A DNA stretch of 64,000 nt, taken from Andrena cerasifolii (taxonomy: Eukaryota; Arthropoda; Insecta; Hymenoptera; Andrenidae). Of the stretch, positions 36,801 to 47,229 are shown piece after piece. The notes under the pieces are model-generated. The model did not search any database, had not been told where the DNA came from, and saw nothing but the letters and a program-made list of their open reading frames with translations. The stretch covers positions 18,228,001 to 18,292,000 of the forward strand of contig NC_135121.1 of assembly GCF_050908995.1 (NCBI RefSeq), read 5' to 3'. Both the position numbers and the translations under genes were made by a program. Each line of letters starts with the position of its first letter. Positions within the stretch are counted from its first letter, which is position 1.

Positions 36801-39800
36801 GGAGGCCTACGCCCACGACGCGCACCGAAATTCACGTCTCGCCGCCTCGCGTGAAGAATCCTAATTTATGAAAATATATTCACCGCGAGTCGCCGCGTGG
36901 GCCGCCGTGCTTTCGATTAATTTTAAGCGCCGCTAAACTCGCCTCGGCGACTTCCACTATCGCCCCGAATCGGCCGTTTTCCCAGAACGCCAACGAAAAA
37001 CGCGATCGTTCGCAATCGCGATCGAATCTCCTCCGCGCCCGATGCCGAGCGTGGCGCTCCTCTCCCCGGCTCATTGAATCCCCCTCGGCCGTGAATGCTT
37101 CTTAATTTCATTCTTCGCGGCCGTCTTTATGCGATCCTTTAGAACTCCGCGCGGTGCAGCGCGATTAGGCCGCTCGACGGAGACTTCAATGCAAGCCGTG
37201 GGGCAGATTACGAGTTCAAGCTCGCGCTGTGTTTTCGCGAAACGTGTTAATCGCGCGTTTAATTCGAGAGCACGCACTCCTACGTGTACGGATTATATCG
37301 GGTACATAATGTGAGCGTTTTAAGAGCTGGGAAATATCTTGAGCGTATATTGCCGCACTTAGCTCCAGCATGTTGAGCGGCCCCGTTAATTTCACTAATT
37401 AAGTTAGCAGCCGACCGCCCCTCCGTCTTATAAGCGTTATTTATATTTTTTTTCCGCATTAATTCCTGGCCTTCTTATTTCTCGCGCGACTTCCTCCAAG
37501 CAGATGCTATTCTCGTTTCGCCACGTTTATCGGCTCGCTCTTTAAACCTTTTTTCCCCCCCTTCCCGCGCACCCCTCCGTCCTGCCTCTACCCTCCTTCC
37601 CCCCTATTTCTTTTTCCCTTATTTGTGAAAATCATTTCTCGATACAAATTCTTTCCCCCGTCTACTTAATTTTATGCCTCGTCGGTGTCCGCCGGCGTCC
37701 ACGGTTTTACGATGAGATATCGGCCGCTGCTCGTTTTAATAAATGTTTAACTCGCAGTGTCACGGACGGAGCGGAATTCATAACCCGTTAAAAGAGCAAC
37801 GACGCGCGCGCTCGAGTTTTTGCGCGCGAACAAGTCGCAAGCTGATTAACACGACTCGTGTGTCGTCACTGTACGAGATAAGGTATCGTATAAAAAACAT
37901 TGACGGACGCCGCTAATGTTGATGTTTTCAAATAAATAATTTATGGCGAGGCTTGGCTTCGGACGATTTTTAGGCTCAGCGTCGTTTCAGGTTGGGAAAC
38001 CTTTAATCGAGAATTTAATGACGAGTGTCTGGAACGTCCCCCGGCAGCTTTTCGAAGTAAATATCAAAGAGTACTTTATTCGCGGAATTCAAGGAGTTCG
38101 AGTCGCACGCCACGTGACAAACTGCCAGCGATTCCTCGCGCGAGGTAAATCACGTGGCTGCGCGGGGTGGTTTCTGCTTTCTCGATTTTTCCCACGTTCA
38201 GGCTTAATCCCCCGCGTTAATCATGAGAAATCCCGGTGCGTGCACCTACCTGTTTTCTATGTAACGCTGCCCAAGGAGAAAAAGATACGGAGGGGGGGAG
38301 AGCCCGTATCCCCCACGGACGCGCTTATGGTTTTTAATGCCCGGATGACAAATATGCTGTATTTAGCGATATTTATGCGAGCGGATCACGTCAGCTTCCG
38401 CTGACTGGACTCCCGGATTATCTTGTCCCCAAGAAATATTGCTTTCGCCATTTGTCGCTACGTAACCTGCTGTAACGTTCTGTCTCGCGATATTAAGTTA
38501 CTTCCAGCCACGCTTTGGAAATTAAGAGTGGAACAGGCGGTGCACGGTACAGGGTGTCCACGAAAAAGGCTTGGAGAATGTAGGTGTGCGCTACAGTCGA
38601 GTTTCTTCGACTGGAGTGTCATTTTTCGACGCAGTAGGGGAGAGTAGGGGAATTACGAACACTTAAGGGAAAAGTTAAATTCGAACAAAAGTATCGATTC
38701 TAATCGGATTTACTTTATAGATAAATGAGGTTTGGGTAATTATCTATAAAGACAACACAAAGAATTATAGATACTGTAATAAACAAATCATTTTTTCAAA
38801 GGAAAACAAAACTCTCTCTGTCCGCAATTAGCCGTAACTAGCGGGGTAAATGCGAACGGTTGCTTAAAGATCTCTTGATCTTCGCTAAACACTGATTTTC
38901 TTCCACGCTGTGGGTCTGACACAGTCTTTCTTCTTGTTTCATCGGATTTTGGTTGCTAGTGGGAGTGAATATTTATTTGCTGCCTGACGCATTGAAAGTT
39001 TTTTATCTTTAACTTCTTTCACGGGTATCTCAAGATCTTTCAACGAATATGTACGTACACTCTAACATAATTCCGGGGTACTGGACACATAAGAAAACTT
39101 CGAAATGTTAAGAGAAAAGGGTAGATGCCATCGTCCGTAATAGCTCCAAATGGACAGAAGTTAAGAAATTTCAAATAAAACAAATACGAGCATGTAGGGT
39201 AAGTCCGGTATAGTTCGACCACCAGGAGAGTCTGGCCAATGTTGATATTTCAAGACTGACGCAAGGGGACTAATAGGGGAACAAGAGTTCTGTGGGTTAA
39301 ATTTTCTTGATTTTCTTGTTGATAGTTAAAAAGTGTAATGCAATTATAGGATATGTGTCGAGCAACATGAATCAAGCAAGAAACTTTTAAAGCATTACAG
39401 AACCTGAGATTTCGCACATGGAAAATGGAGTTATGGACAATAAATTGCAGCACGCAATCTTGATATTCTCGAGTAAAAAATTACTGCGAATTGGAATCTT
39501 CGGTGTTTTAGACAGCCCAATGTGGAACGTGTCACGTGAGTAACGGTTCCAAAAAGATTCGCTCGACTCGCTGCTACCGATATCTCCAGCAGCCCGAGCC
39601 AAAAGCTGTTGCGTGAGTTGCGATTCCTGAAAAATTGGTGCGACGAGCAACTGCTGGTATTCCAAAGGGGACAATTTACAACGTGTCGCGTGAAATCAGG
39701 AAAATTGATGCGTGCTGCATCGTTGGTATTTCGTGTCGCCCCAAGTTGTCACGCGATCGATACTTGCAGAAAACTTGGTGCGAGGGTGCGATTACTGACA

Positions 39801-42800
39801 CTTTAAACAGAGCTAATAACGTCTTGCGAAGATTCCTATTCGTTTACCAAATCGAAAAGACCTAACGTCACGGTAATATTCAGCGTTTAAGGCGTGCTCA
39901 TCTATAAAGAAATCTGTCTCGAAATTTGCCAACCCCACTAAACACTTGTTTTGCTCGAATAATATTGAAATCCCAACGCGATACGTGACATCGACTCCCT
40001 ATTTAAGGTCTGCGCGTACATATCAGTTCCGTGTCAGTACCGTTTCGTCGTTGCTATAGTAAAAGAAGAGACCCTCTACACCCCTATTTTTACCACTGGC
40101 ACGCCGGAACGGTACTGACACGAAACTGATGCCTATATTTAGACCTTTAGTCAACCCCTAACAGTGTCTGAAAGAAGGAACGAACGAAACTCTGCAAACA
40201 GTTGGTTTAGACGTTAAAATCAGGGAGCCACTGGAGATTTTCGACAGCAGCATGATCCATGGAAGAAGACACAGGGAGCGAGGCGTTCCTCGCGTGCCCT
40301 CACGCACGAAATTCGTTAAGGCCGCGCGTGGGCGGGTTACCGACGTTTCTGCTGATGCTTTTTTCGCTATTTCTTTTCGCGAAGACATCAGAGTGCTCTT
40401 ACACAAGGTTGCGACGTCCCTTCCGCGGCCCGAGCATAAGTTATACGCGTATTATGCGGCTGCTGGGCAGCCGGCAGCATCACGAAACGGTAACACGAGA
40501 AACCGGACCCACATCTAACGCACACCCGCGCACACCGACTTGTGGGTGTAGGGAGCTGCTTCCACGTGTGGCAGTTGGCTGTTTCGTCGATTTCCATCAC
40601 GATAAAATCCGCTACCGCGCCACTGCTCCTCTATCATCTTCCCCCGCGGTATCCTAATCCTCGTAAAAACGTCCGCGATTCCGGCGAAAAGAACGCCTAC
40701 TTCTGGCAACCTAACCGTCCACGGGATGCCATTACGTCGGCCCCTCCTAATTTGGAGATTTAAAACGTGTCCGTCCGCAGAGTTATCATTTCTGCGCCCG
40801 ATTGTCTCTTCATATCGCTCATCTGCGATACGAGTCAAACTGGGATAGTATACATTTTTTTTGTGGGAGGAATCTTAAGGGGGAAGCCACCCTTTTTTTT
40901 AAATCTGCACGCTCATCTGAAGCTATTGTAATATACTTTAAGAAAACGCTCGAATTTTTCAATTCGGAGCAAATGCTGGCAAGTTACACGACCGTCTGTT
41001 TTGTAATTTTTTTTTTGCAGAGCCTAACGTTATCGTATGCTGTGGCTATATTACCCAAGTTTTGTTCAATCTAGACGCATAAAATATTAGTTAAATATAT
41101 GTATTTTCAGTTGGTAATAAAGATTTTTCGTAGAAAGTTACATTTCATTATAAAAGATTGCCTTGAAAATTGCCTTTATTTTCGACCGTTACAGTGGCTT
41201 CCTCCCTTATAATGTCTCGCTGAGAATTCTGAGAAATATGATGCAAATCTTCAACTCTTGACTTGCTCGTTGCCAAATATTCTACTCGAAGTATTTATTG
41301 CATCACACCCAAATCCACGTCTTATTAAACAAGCTTCATAACTGCATGATGGGTAAAGTAGTTGGTATCCAATTTACTTTAATTAACATATCGGGCACTG
41401 TATGCTTACAATAATTTGTTAGTCAACAATTCCGCAAAAATACCATGTGAATACTAATGCTAAACCAGGTGGAAGTGAATACACGTTAAATATCCGAGCG
41501 ATGCAATAAATATTTCCAGTAGGTACTGTAATTCGAGAAGCGAATAAACTATTTCGTTTCAGTTTCACGCCGATTGGTGGCATCCTTTTCATTCATTCTT
41601 CACGCTGTTTCACCGTAAATCAATTATACCTACGCCTCAACAGGTGAGGCCAACTTGTCGAGTCATCGGGGTTTCTGAAACGTAGGAAACGAATTACAAA
41701 TGTGTTTGAAGGGGAAAAATTGCGGCGTGTCATTGATAAAGAATTTCGAGTTTACACCGCGGGATGTACGGCTTCGTAATTTATCTTCCCTTCACAAGGG
41801 GCGCAGCGGGATGCAAAGTAAACCTGAGACAATGAGACAGTCGAGGAGGAAACTTTATTTCCTTGTTGCTTCAGCGTTGTGCTCAACTAACTCCGTTATT
41901 CGGATCTTCATCTAATTAGAATCTGATGCGGACATATTTTCACAGGCTCCAGTATCTTTGAAAGGATTCGAAATTAAAGTTCCACACACACATATGTGTG
42001 TATATATATAGGCTAGTAGCTTTAAAAAGATATCGAACAAAAGGAGCAGCAAGAATTTACACTTTTCGATTTTTCTTAAATTTTTTAAATAGCCAAGCAC
42101 AGATGTTTTCGAGACAAGGGCCATTCCGAGTCACAATCTGACTCGAGCACTTAAAAGTTAATTCATGGGACTGGATTTTTTTCATCAGCCGAGGCATATA
42201 ATTATACGAAAGCTACACCGAATCTTAATAATTTTGAGATCCAAGTGTCTGATTTCTAAAGGTTTATTAACACAATTCCAATACGGCGTGATTAACTGCC
42301 AGGCGAACGGTCAGTGGCTAGAAATGGTCCCACGGTAGAATGTGAATTAATAGGTTCCGATAAAGCTTGGAAATCCTTAATGAAAAGACCATTAGCATGA
42401 TACAGGTACGACTATGCCCAGTAAAACACGGGTCTGGCACAACAGCCATTTATCTTCTTTACTCTTGTAACGTGTCTGTGATCGTCCAGATACGTCTACA
42501 CACGTGTACACGCCGATTAAATAGTTCGACATCTCTGGTGGCAGTTTATTCGATGCAAAAGCGTTTTGGCCGACGGCATTAAATAAAACCTTCGTTCTTC
42601 ATTTAAATAGGTACATTTCGCCGACTACGCGTCGGAGCATTAATCGACGACTCCAACTAGAAAATATATGTACTTACGGTATCAAAGGAAACTTGAAATC
42701 GATAATGCAGCCGGAGACTCGAATTATAAACGGTACCCAACGGTAGCATTACCATAATTATCAGCGTACAAGAGACCATGATGGCCACGCTATTGCCACC

Positions 42801-43509
42801 TGGCTCGGGGCGTCGAACATTCCGAATCAGAAGTGCCCATTTACAAATAACTTTCGAGCAAACCGCGGATACCAAGAAGAGCGCGCTAGCCGAGGGATAC
42901 CGCGTGCAGAGTGTATCCTCGAGTACCCGGAATACTCTTTCTCTCTCCCTTGTTTCTTGATTACCAGAGATACCCCGATTCATCCGCTGGCCTGCTCGCC
43001 CGCAACAGTAATGCATTGAACACAGCGTCCCGCGTGCATAGCCTACATTTTGCCCGGCGTATGGTATCTCCGAGAGGGTTTAGCCTGCGCGCGCGTTCGA
43101 AATACCGGGGACGCTCTGAATCCATTACCGCGTACACGTCGTCGGCTGGCCTTTTGCAGCGCCAGCTGAACGCTCCTTACGGCGCAACGCCACTGTTAAA
43201 CGCCCCGGGCATAATAAATAGCGGGCTGGCCGCGGTGACAGGACAATCCTTACCTACTACGACCACGTGGCCGAAGACCTGATCGTTGGCCACGTGGGAA
43301 CAGTTCCACCGGTGATGTCTGAACTGATGTCGGCACTCGCGAAGTCCGAGCTCCGCGCCCTCGCCCACCGCTGGCATCGCGTGCGGCGCTTTCCTGCACT
43401 GCTCCCGTTGACTCTTCGCCAGGCCAGGAATACGCCCGCAAACAGCCGCCCCGACCACCACCGCTCCGACCACCCTGCAACCAAGCCGATTTACCGTGTG
43501 CGTCTTCAT
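10470..43509 (-). CDS. Wnt7: Wnt7-class secreted ligand (Drosophila Wnt2 group), 7 coding exons, 392 aa
   Basis: Minus-strand exons are 43509-43254, 14122-14008, 13665-13594, 13436-13349, 11381-11202, 11134-10819 and 10621-10470. All borders are GT-AG and the phases agree across every junction; 1179 bases close the frame. Wnt ligands are secreted, lipidated cysteine-rich proteins that bind Frizzled and LRP5/6-type receptors. Seen here: a signal peptide (about 1-25), IPGLA near 27-31, RWNCS, SREAAFTYAI, GCSADV, MNLHNN, CKCHGVSGSC with the acylated serine at about 193, SPNYC, and the C-terminal block from DLMCCGRGYNTHQ to ERTEEYTCK. CCGRGYNTHQ and the TCK end are diagnostic of Wnt7 against Wnt1, 4, 5 and 6. 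A linker at about 223-309 is unusually long. The coding start could also be an in-frame ATG at 43536. Intron 1 is about 29.1 kb, which fits a gene under distal developmental control. Confidence 0.95.
10819..11134 (-). CDS. Wnt7: Wnt7 coding exon 6: long linker and LGTQGRYCNRTS
   Basis: The first about 72 codons are a linker rich in K, R, P and S (with K-K-A-V-K-P-R-R-P and K-R-T-K). Conserved E-L-V-F-L-Q-P-S-P-N-Y-C-E and G-S-L-G-T-Q-G-R-Y-C-N-R-T-S-K follow. The acceptor is TTTCGCGCAG and the donor G/GTAAAC. Plus-strand frames across it are shadows. Confidence 0.93.
11202..11381 (-). CDS. Wnt7: Wnt7 coding exon 5: acylation site CKCHGVSGSC
   Basis: 60 codons between TTCCTTTGCAG and a GTAATC donor. 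It carries C-K-C-H-G-V-S-G-S-C-T-V-R-T-C-W. Its first V-S serine (about residue 193) is the position palmitoleoylated by Porcupine in other Wnts. The exon ends in a P-P-P-P-P-T-M-Q run that starts the long linker. Confidence 0.95.
11382..13348. other. Wnt7 intron 4 (about 2.0 kb)
   Basis: No coding exon and no clear transposon seen. GC-rich near 11.8-12.3 kb, where overlapping open frames on both strands have R/P/S-rich translations without family support. Confidence 0.5.
13349..13436 (-). CDS. Wnt7: Wnt7 coding exon 4: FARRFLDAR to LMNLHNNKAGRK
   Basis: Encodes F-A-R-R-F-L-D-A-R-E-V-E-G-D-A-R-S-L and M-N-L-H-N-N-K-A-G-R-K, the family's H-N-N-x-A-G-R block. It ends on a codon boundary at a GTGAGT donor. 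Confidence 0.94.
13594..13665 (-). CDS. Wnt7: Wnt7 coding exon 3: WEWGGCSADV block
   Basis: A 72-base microexon with acceptor TTTCCGCAG and donor GTGAGA. It encodes T-R-K-E-L-P-P-N-G-W-E-W-G-G-C-S-A-D-V-T, the Wnt G-C-S-D/A core, and splits an arginine codon at each end. Confidence 0.93.
14008..14122 (-). CDS. Wnt7: Wnt7 coding exon 2: SREAAFTYAI block
   Basis: The acceptor CTATTTCAG precedes GAAGCAGG. The exon encodes G-S-R-E-A-A-F-T-Y-A-I, then A-V-T-A-A-C-S-R-G-N-I-T with an N-I-T sequon, and ends G-C-E-P-T-V-R at a GTAAAC donor. Entry after one base and exit after two match its neighbours. Confidence 0.93.
15597..16162. mobile_element. Foldback element, CAGTGGC family, copy 1 (about 566 bp)
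   Basis: Starts TACAGTGGC and ends GCCACTTA, with TA at the borders. The arms share AAGTTTACATCCTTTAAAAT, CATAACTTTTTTTAGAATT, CAACTTGAGC and AGAAGCTAGAAGGATTAA. A related copy is at 56837-57381. CAGTG ends and TA flanks point to a Tc1/mariner-derived non-autonomous element. Confidence 0.85.
16792..16800 (+). promoter_or_regulatory. TATAAAAGG box inside Wnt7 intron 1
   Basis: A canonical TATA sequence on the plus strand, opposite to the Wnt gene. No supported exon lies downstream, so it is either a cryptic or ncRNA promoter, or chance. Confidence 0.2.
19510..19671. repeat. Dispersed repeat, diverged copy 1
   Basis: Shares blocks with 60019-60175 in the same order: AATTATC(G/A)CTGAAAAGTTA, AATACGAAAATGG(A/T)AACTC, TTGTGATT and an end reading (G/A)AGGGTTAAA. 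The homologous stretch is about 160 bases with indels. The GGGTTAA end suggests a MITE edge. Confidence 0.65.
20251..20927. mobile_element. Large foldback element in Wnt7 intron 1 (about 680 bp)
   Basis: CTAACAAAAGACAAAGTT near the left end pairs with its complement near the right. The arms also share AACTATA..AAATAAAAAT, TTTAAAGCAATCTTTATTTTG, GGCCCACACTCCCGGGAATGAC and CCTACGCTAGGTCAAAGATAA blocks, so pairing runs nearly the full length. Outer ends are diverged. There is no intact reading frame. Confidence 0.8.
23640..23840. mobile_element. PIF/Harbinger-like MITE with TTA target duplication
   Basis: The ends GGGTACGTTTATGTTGGAGC and GCTCGAACATAAAAGTACCC are inverted repeats matching at 18 of 20 positions. 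The trinucleotide TTA lies on both sides (23637-23639 and 23841-23843). A 3-base TWA duplication is typical of PIF/Harbinger elements. Inside there are short GACGCTT/AAGCGTC repeats and no coding capacity. Confidence 0.8.
24638..24864. repeat. Composite AT-rich palindrome with an internal direct repeat
   Basis: CATAAGGAATTGTTACTATT at the left pairs with its complement at the right end. Between them, a 35-base unit starting TGTAATATGATGTTAAGGGA occurs twice in the same orientation (24701-24735 and 24805-24839). TA runs separate the units, along with a copy of the ATTATTAAATAATAT arm in inverted orientation. This looks like a small MITE rearranged by microsatellite expansion. Confidence 0.75.
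24968..24990. repeat. TA microsatellite
   Basis: A short uninterrupted run of TA about 100 bases downstream of the composite palindrome. Confidence 0.7.
30187..30635. mobile_element. Foldback element (about 450 bp) in Wnt7 intron 1
   Basis: ACACTGTCCAA at the left pairs with TTGGACAGTGT at the right. The arms continue with TGTAACATTCAATAGC, GTTTCTTATAGA and GCGCTGAA against their complements. The loop is AT-rich without coding capacity. Confidence 0.75.
36716..36747. repeat. G-rich run
   Basis: Nearly pure G with few A, containing four or more G tracts of at least four bases, so it could form a quadruplex on the plus strand. Confidence 0.5.
37549..37620. repeat. Polypyrimidine tract (C/T-rich)
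   Basis: About 70 bases made almost only of C and T, low complexity. No other feature is seen in it. Confidence 0.5.
40016..40146. mobile_element. Small foldback MITE with TTA flanks (about 131 bp)
   Basis: AGGTCT ends pair with AGACCT, and inner arms share ATCAGTT(C/T)CGTGTCAGTACCG. TTA lies directly outside both ends (40013-40015, 40147-40149). This resembles a PIF/Harbinger-type target duplication, although the TIR differs from that of the element at 23640. Confidence 0.65.
40875..41210. mobile_element. Probable MITE with short terminal inverted repeats
   Basis: Left end TTAAGGGGGAAGCCACC pairs with GTGGCTTCCTCCCTTAT at the right. Internal pairing is weak. The left end resembles that of the large foldback at 20251, so they may be relatives. 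Confidence 0.5.
41986..42011. repeat. CA/TG and TA microsatellite
   Basis: A short CACACACA, ATATGTGTGTATATATATA compound repeat. Confidence 0.55.
43254..43509 (-). CDS. Wnt7: Wnt7 coding exon 1: signal peptide to FGHVVVVG
   Basis: Encodes residues 1-85 plus one base. After a basic start comes a hydrophobic V/A/G run (about 13-24), then C-G-R-I-P-G-L-A, GEGAELGLREC and RWNCS, which holds the conserved N-C-S glycosylation sequon. The donor is G/GTAAGG at 43253. The usual K-E-L-K-V-G end of this exon reads H-V-V-V-V-G here. ATG 43509-43507 is preferred because it starts directly before the signal peptide; the in-frame ATG at 43536-43534 would add nine residues. Confidence 0.9.
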
Positions 43510-43879
43510 TGTCAGAGGAATTTTTGGCGGGACCACTCGTGTCCCCCTCTGGCGCAGGGAAAACGATGCGTTAAGGGGTAGGTACGTTTCGGGGGTCAGC
43601 TTGAATAGGTGGGATAGTGGAGAATCTGTGAGATAAGGGTGGCATGTAATGAAACGATTTTTACCCGTCGGTATATGGCGGTACAGATTGGAAGAGTCTT
43701 TCTACCTGAGGATGTTCAGGTTCGCAATGTGCATGGGTGTATAAAAAGGATATATGTACTTAGAATGTGTTAGGGGTTTTTAGCTCTGGGTAGCTACTCT
43801 AGTCGCGCTGCTACTCTCATTCTCTTGCTTGCTTCTTGGCTTCAGTGTACCTATTGCATTTCTGTGTTATTGTACAGTG

Positions 43880-44781
43880 TAGGGTAGACCGGGGGCGGTT
43901 GTAACACTTTGACTTTGGAATACGCTTGCGCAATAACTATTACAGTTGCAACAACAGTTTTTTTTACGAAAATGTTATTTACTTATCTGAAATTATTTGA
44001 ACCACAACAGTTTCGCTGTATGTCAAGTAATATTCCGGTTATTAATAAAAAATGAGAAGCGGAGAAAGTGTTACAACCGTCCCTGACCCCGGGTCGGTTG
44101 TAACGCTGCATGGAGCCGATAGTAGCACAAATTTAACTTTGCAAAATTAAAATATTTATTGATTTTAATTAGAATAATAAATGAAAAAAGTAAAATTTAT
44201 AAACAATTATGCGGTGTCGCCATTGTGGCAGAAATAGAAAACGTTTTGGCTGGTGCATTCTTTATGTGATCAATCCTTACATTCAGTACATTACACCCAT
44301 TTTTTATTTGGTTGGTTGTGCTGTGATATAGGATTTCATGCAAACCAGACAATATTATTAATCTTCTTTGTCATTATTCGATTCTGTCCTAGTACAACCG
44401 ACCTCGACTGCCGATGTTACAATCGCCCCGACCAGGTTTTTGAACTTAAATTATAAATTTTTATTAACGAGACACTTAAAAGTGATAAGTAACGATCAGT
44501 ATTACTTCAAAAATGGCCAGATTAAATATTAAAAAACAGAGAAAACACGTATTTGCAAAGGGAGTATTTATATTACAATTTTAAGTCAGTAAGGAAAAGT
44601 TACTTTAGGATATCGAAAAGTTATTTTCTTCACTATGAATGTCTATTGTGTATTTATACTGCTAGGATATGGATGTGTGTATTCAAACTGTCATTCTTCG
44701 TCATATATCCAAAATTTGTGTTAATATCTATCATATGTTTTGAGATATTTAACGCGTTACAATCGCCGCCGGTCTACCCTA
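43880..44781. mobile_element. Foldback-ended element of about 900 bp just upstream of the Wnt7 start
   Basis: GGGTAGACCGGGGGCGGTTG pairs with CGCCGCCGGTCTACCC at the right end, and TA flanks both sides. GGTTGTAACG-type motifs recur inside (near 44096 and, inverted, near 44756). Short frames inside show no recognisable transposase. The size suggests a deleted DNA transposon rather than a simple MITE. It begins 371 bases upstream of the Wnt7 start codon in transcript direction. Confidence 0.7.
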
Positions 44782-45900
44782 CAGCAACCGAAAGTTTCAA
44801 TATTCTTTGCAAGCGATATGAAAGGTTGAATTAATCTTCAATATTTGCAATATGTCAATTAAAAGTCCTTACATAAGTTCATATAGAGATTTTTGCTATT
44901 GTCGCTACAGTATTAAATTATTCGCAACATCTCCCGACCAACAACCAGTGGACAAGCTTCTCATACATTCCATTGTAATGAATTCCTTCCACTCCGCATC
45001 GAACACGAAATCCTATGTGCCACCAAATTGTACAGGAAATTTATGGCCTGTTCTATGAGTCGGCAACCCCCGTTGCTCAGGATGTTAAATCAATTTCGTA
45101 TGAATTACTGACCGGCGTGACTTCGAATTCGAATGGCTACAAGAGCGACTGGGTACCGTTTAGCATCCGCCAACATTGAGAGATCGAGGAACGACGACCG
45201 GTAGTGGGCCTACCTGGTCGTACGACGAATTAAATCCCGATAAATTCGAACGTGTGAAAGTACGGAACGAGCGTGTCGACGAGGAGCCGGGCCCAGCGAC
45301 TCGTTCATTAGCATTTTAAGTTCCTTCGTTTCGTTGTCGTCGTATTAATTCGATTCCGGTGGTACGTTATACTTCACCGCGTACGCGACGCTGTCCACCG
45401 CTAAGAAATTAACGATGCTTCGATCTTTTTATCCCACGATCTCACCACCTCCCCCTGTATCCGCTCCCTTTGCCTGTCTCGGGCGTTTTGCCGCAATGTG
45501 CCGCGAAAACTTGCAGATCCTTCGCCTGGCATACTTTGGCAATTACTGTCCAGCATGATACATCGCGTTGCGCGAAGAAATCTTGAAAAAACGCCAAGGC
45601 GCGCGGTCTTTTTGATGCAACTACCCGATGCAGCGTTGGAATTCAACGTTTTCACCACTGGCGATATACATGGCGGTTGCAAAAGCTTCATCTTTTCATC
45701 TCTGCGCGACTAGCGGGGGGACATTTTTACTAACGAAGGGGATTTGTTTCGATTTCTGTCTTATTTCTTATCACGCTTTCACTTGTGAGTTGTTTTTGAA
45801 TTTACCTACTAAACTTGGAAAAGAGATTACGTTTCCCTTCTTCGAGTCTTTGAGTCATACATGAATTAGTTGGAGATGCATTCTGCTTTCTGATAGCTTT

Positions 45901-46069
45901 GATGGGCAAAATTTTTATTTAAGTACAATTTCGAATAATGAGTTAAAGTTAAAAAAAATTATTCGTCATGTGTCGAATAAAAACTCGGATTAAGGAACGA
46001 ATGACGAATATTTTTTCGTAACTTTTAGAAGATATTCGAAATTTAGTTTAAATAAAACCTTTGCCCATC
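45901..46069. mobile_element. Foldback MITE with GATGGGCAAA ends
   Basis: GATGGGCAAA at the left pairs with TTTGCCCATC at the right. Inner arms share TTTATTTAA and ATTTCGAATA against their complements. No clear target duplication. Confidence 0.7.
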
Positions 46070-46824
46070 TCTGTTTTGAAGTAACGAGTTGCGCAAGTCT
46101 CTTGGAACTAACCAACGGGAAGATCAATTTTCAGATTATTTCGTTCAAAATTCTTCGCTCCGGTGGACACGTTCCTCCGCATTTAACAGTCACAATTCCA
46201 GGGGCGACAGGATCCGTTTACAGTGGATCTGATTTAATCTAATTTCTAGCCGATCGTCGAACCGAGAAATGTCTCATTCTGTATTATATAATCCATGGTC
46301 ACAGGACTCGTGGTCCCGTATTAAAAGCTTTATGCCCATCCGTCATCCCGATCCTTATTTCGACATCTTCACGAGCAACCTGCGGGACGCGATCACTGAA
46401 ACCGATTTACCTGCCGACAGGCTGAAAGGTGATACTCTCAACCACCTACTGGTCCATTGCGTAATTCACATCCCATAAGTCAACCTCTCCGTAGCGGTCA
46501 ACGTTTCTAGAAATTCTGGATACCAGCACAGAATACTTCCCCCACCTACTTTTCTCCAAAAATCTAACAACAAGTAGTGTCTCGAATTCACTCGACAACG
46601 AATATCAAAAGCAATCGCACGAATAACAAAACTCTTTTCCTTGAAGTCCTTTCATCCTGGCGTACTCAGTTAATAAAACGTCCACATACACTGTATCTTT
46701 GAAAAATAGCAGGATTGACAATATATTAATTCAAACACTGATCATATTTGTAAAAATCCTGCGTTTCATTCGAGGTATGTGGTAAACCAATGTGTAGATA
46801 GATTTTTGGAGATCAGAGGGGATG

Positions 46825-47229
46825 CAGGGGTCGAATGAAACTGCTAAAATTTTCAATTAAATAATTATGGAATAATTTTAGGATTAATTATCTTTTCTGG
46901 TCCGAGAAAACTGTTATAAAAGGCAGTGTATTAACTGAAACTTTTATTCCATACATTTTTGTGTAAATAATAAACTTTTATTTTCTTGAAAGTAGAAAGA
47001 AGTACTAGTTACACAGGAACATTTATTGTGCTCCGAAAAAGTTAAAGTTGTTGACAAATAGATATCCTGAAAATGTTGTGGGGTAGATAACTGTTAAAAC
47101 TGAACTCGTACAACAGAGTTAAAGTGTTAATGTACAAGCTTAACTTAAATAAAAAAAAAATCGTTCAAAAGTTAAATGTTCTGTAAATAACTTTTATTCA
47201 TAAAAGTTAACAGTTTTATTCGATCCCTG
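46825..47229. mobile_element. Foldback MITE with CAGGG(G/A)TCGAAT ends
   Basis: CAGGGGTCGAATGAAACTG pairs with CAGTTTTATTCGATCCCTG, 16 of 19 matching. The interior is AT-rich with several AAAGTTAA blocks. No coding capacity and no clear target duplication. Confidence 0.65.

Larger units (their letters stand above)
14123..43253. other. Wnt7 intron 1 (about 29.1 kb)
   Basis: Defined by the donor at 43253 and the acceptor ending at 14123. It alternates CpG-rich stretches (for example about 17.8-18.4, 21.4-22.2, 32-33.9 and 34.3-37.9 kb) with AT-rich transposon-bearing stretches. I checked the longer open frames on both strands and found no recognisable protein and no nested gene. Repeats inside are listed separately. 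Other stretches show nothing I can name and may include enhancers. Confidence 0.75.

Noticed and set aside
44253..44834. Open frames inside the 43880-44781 element, checked as transposase
   Set aside because: No D-D-E/D pattern or helix-turn-helix could be seen on either strand.
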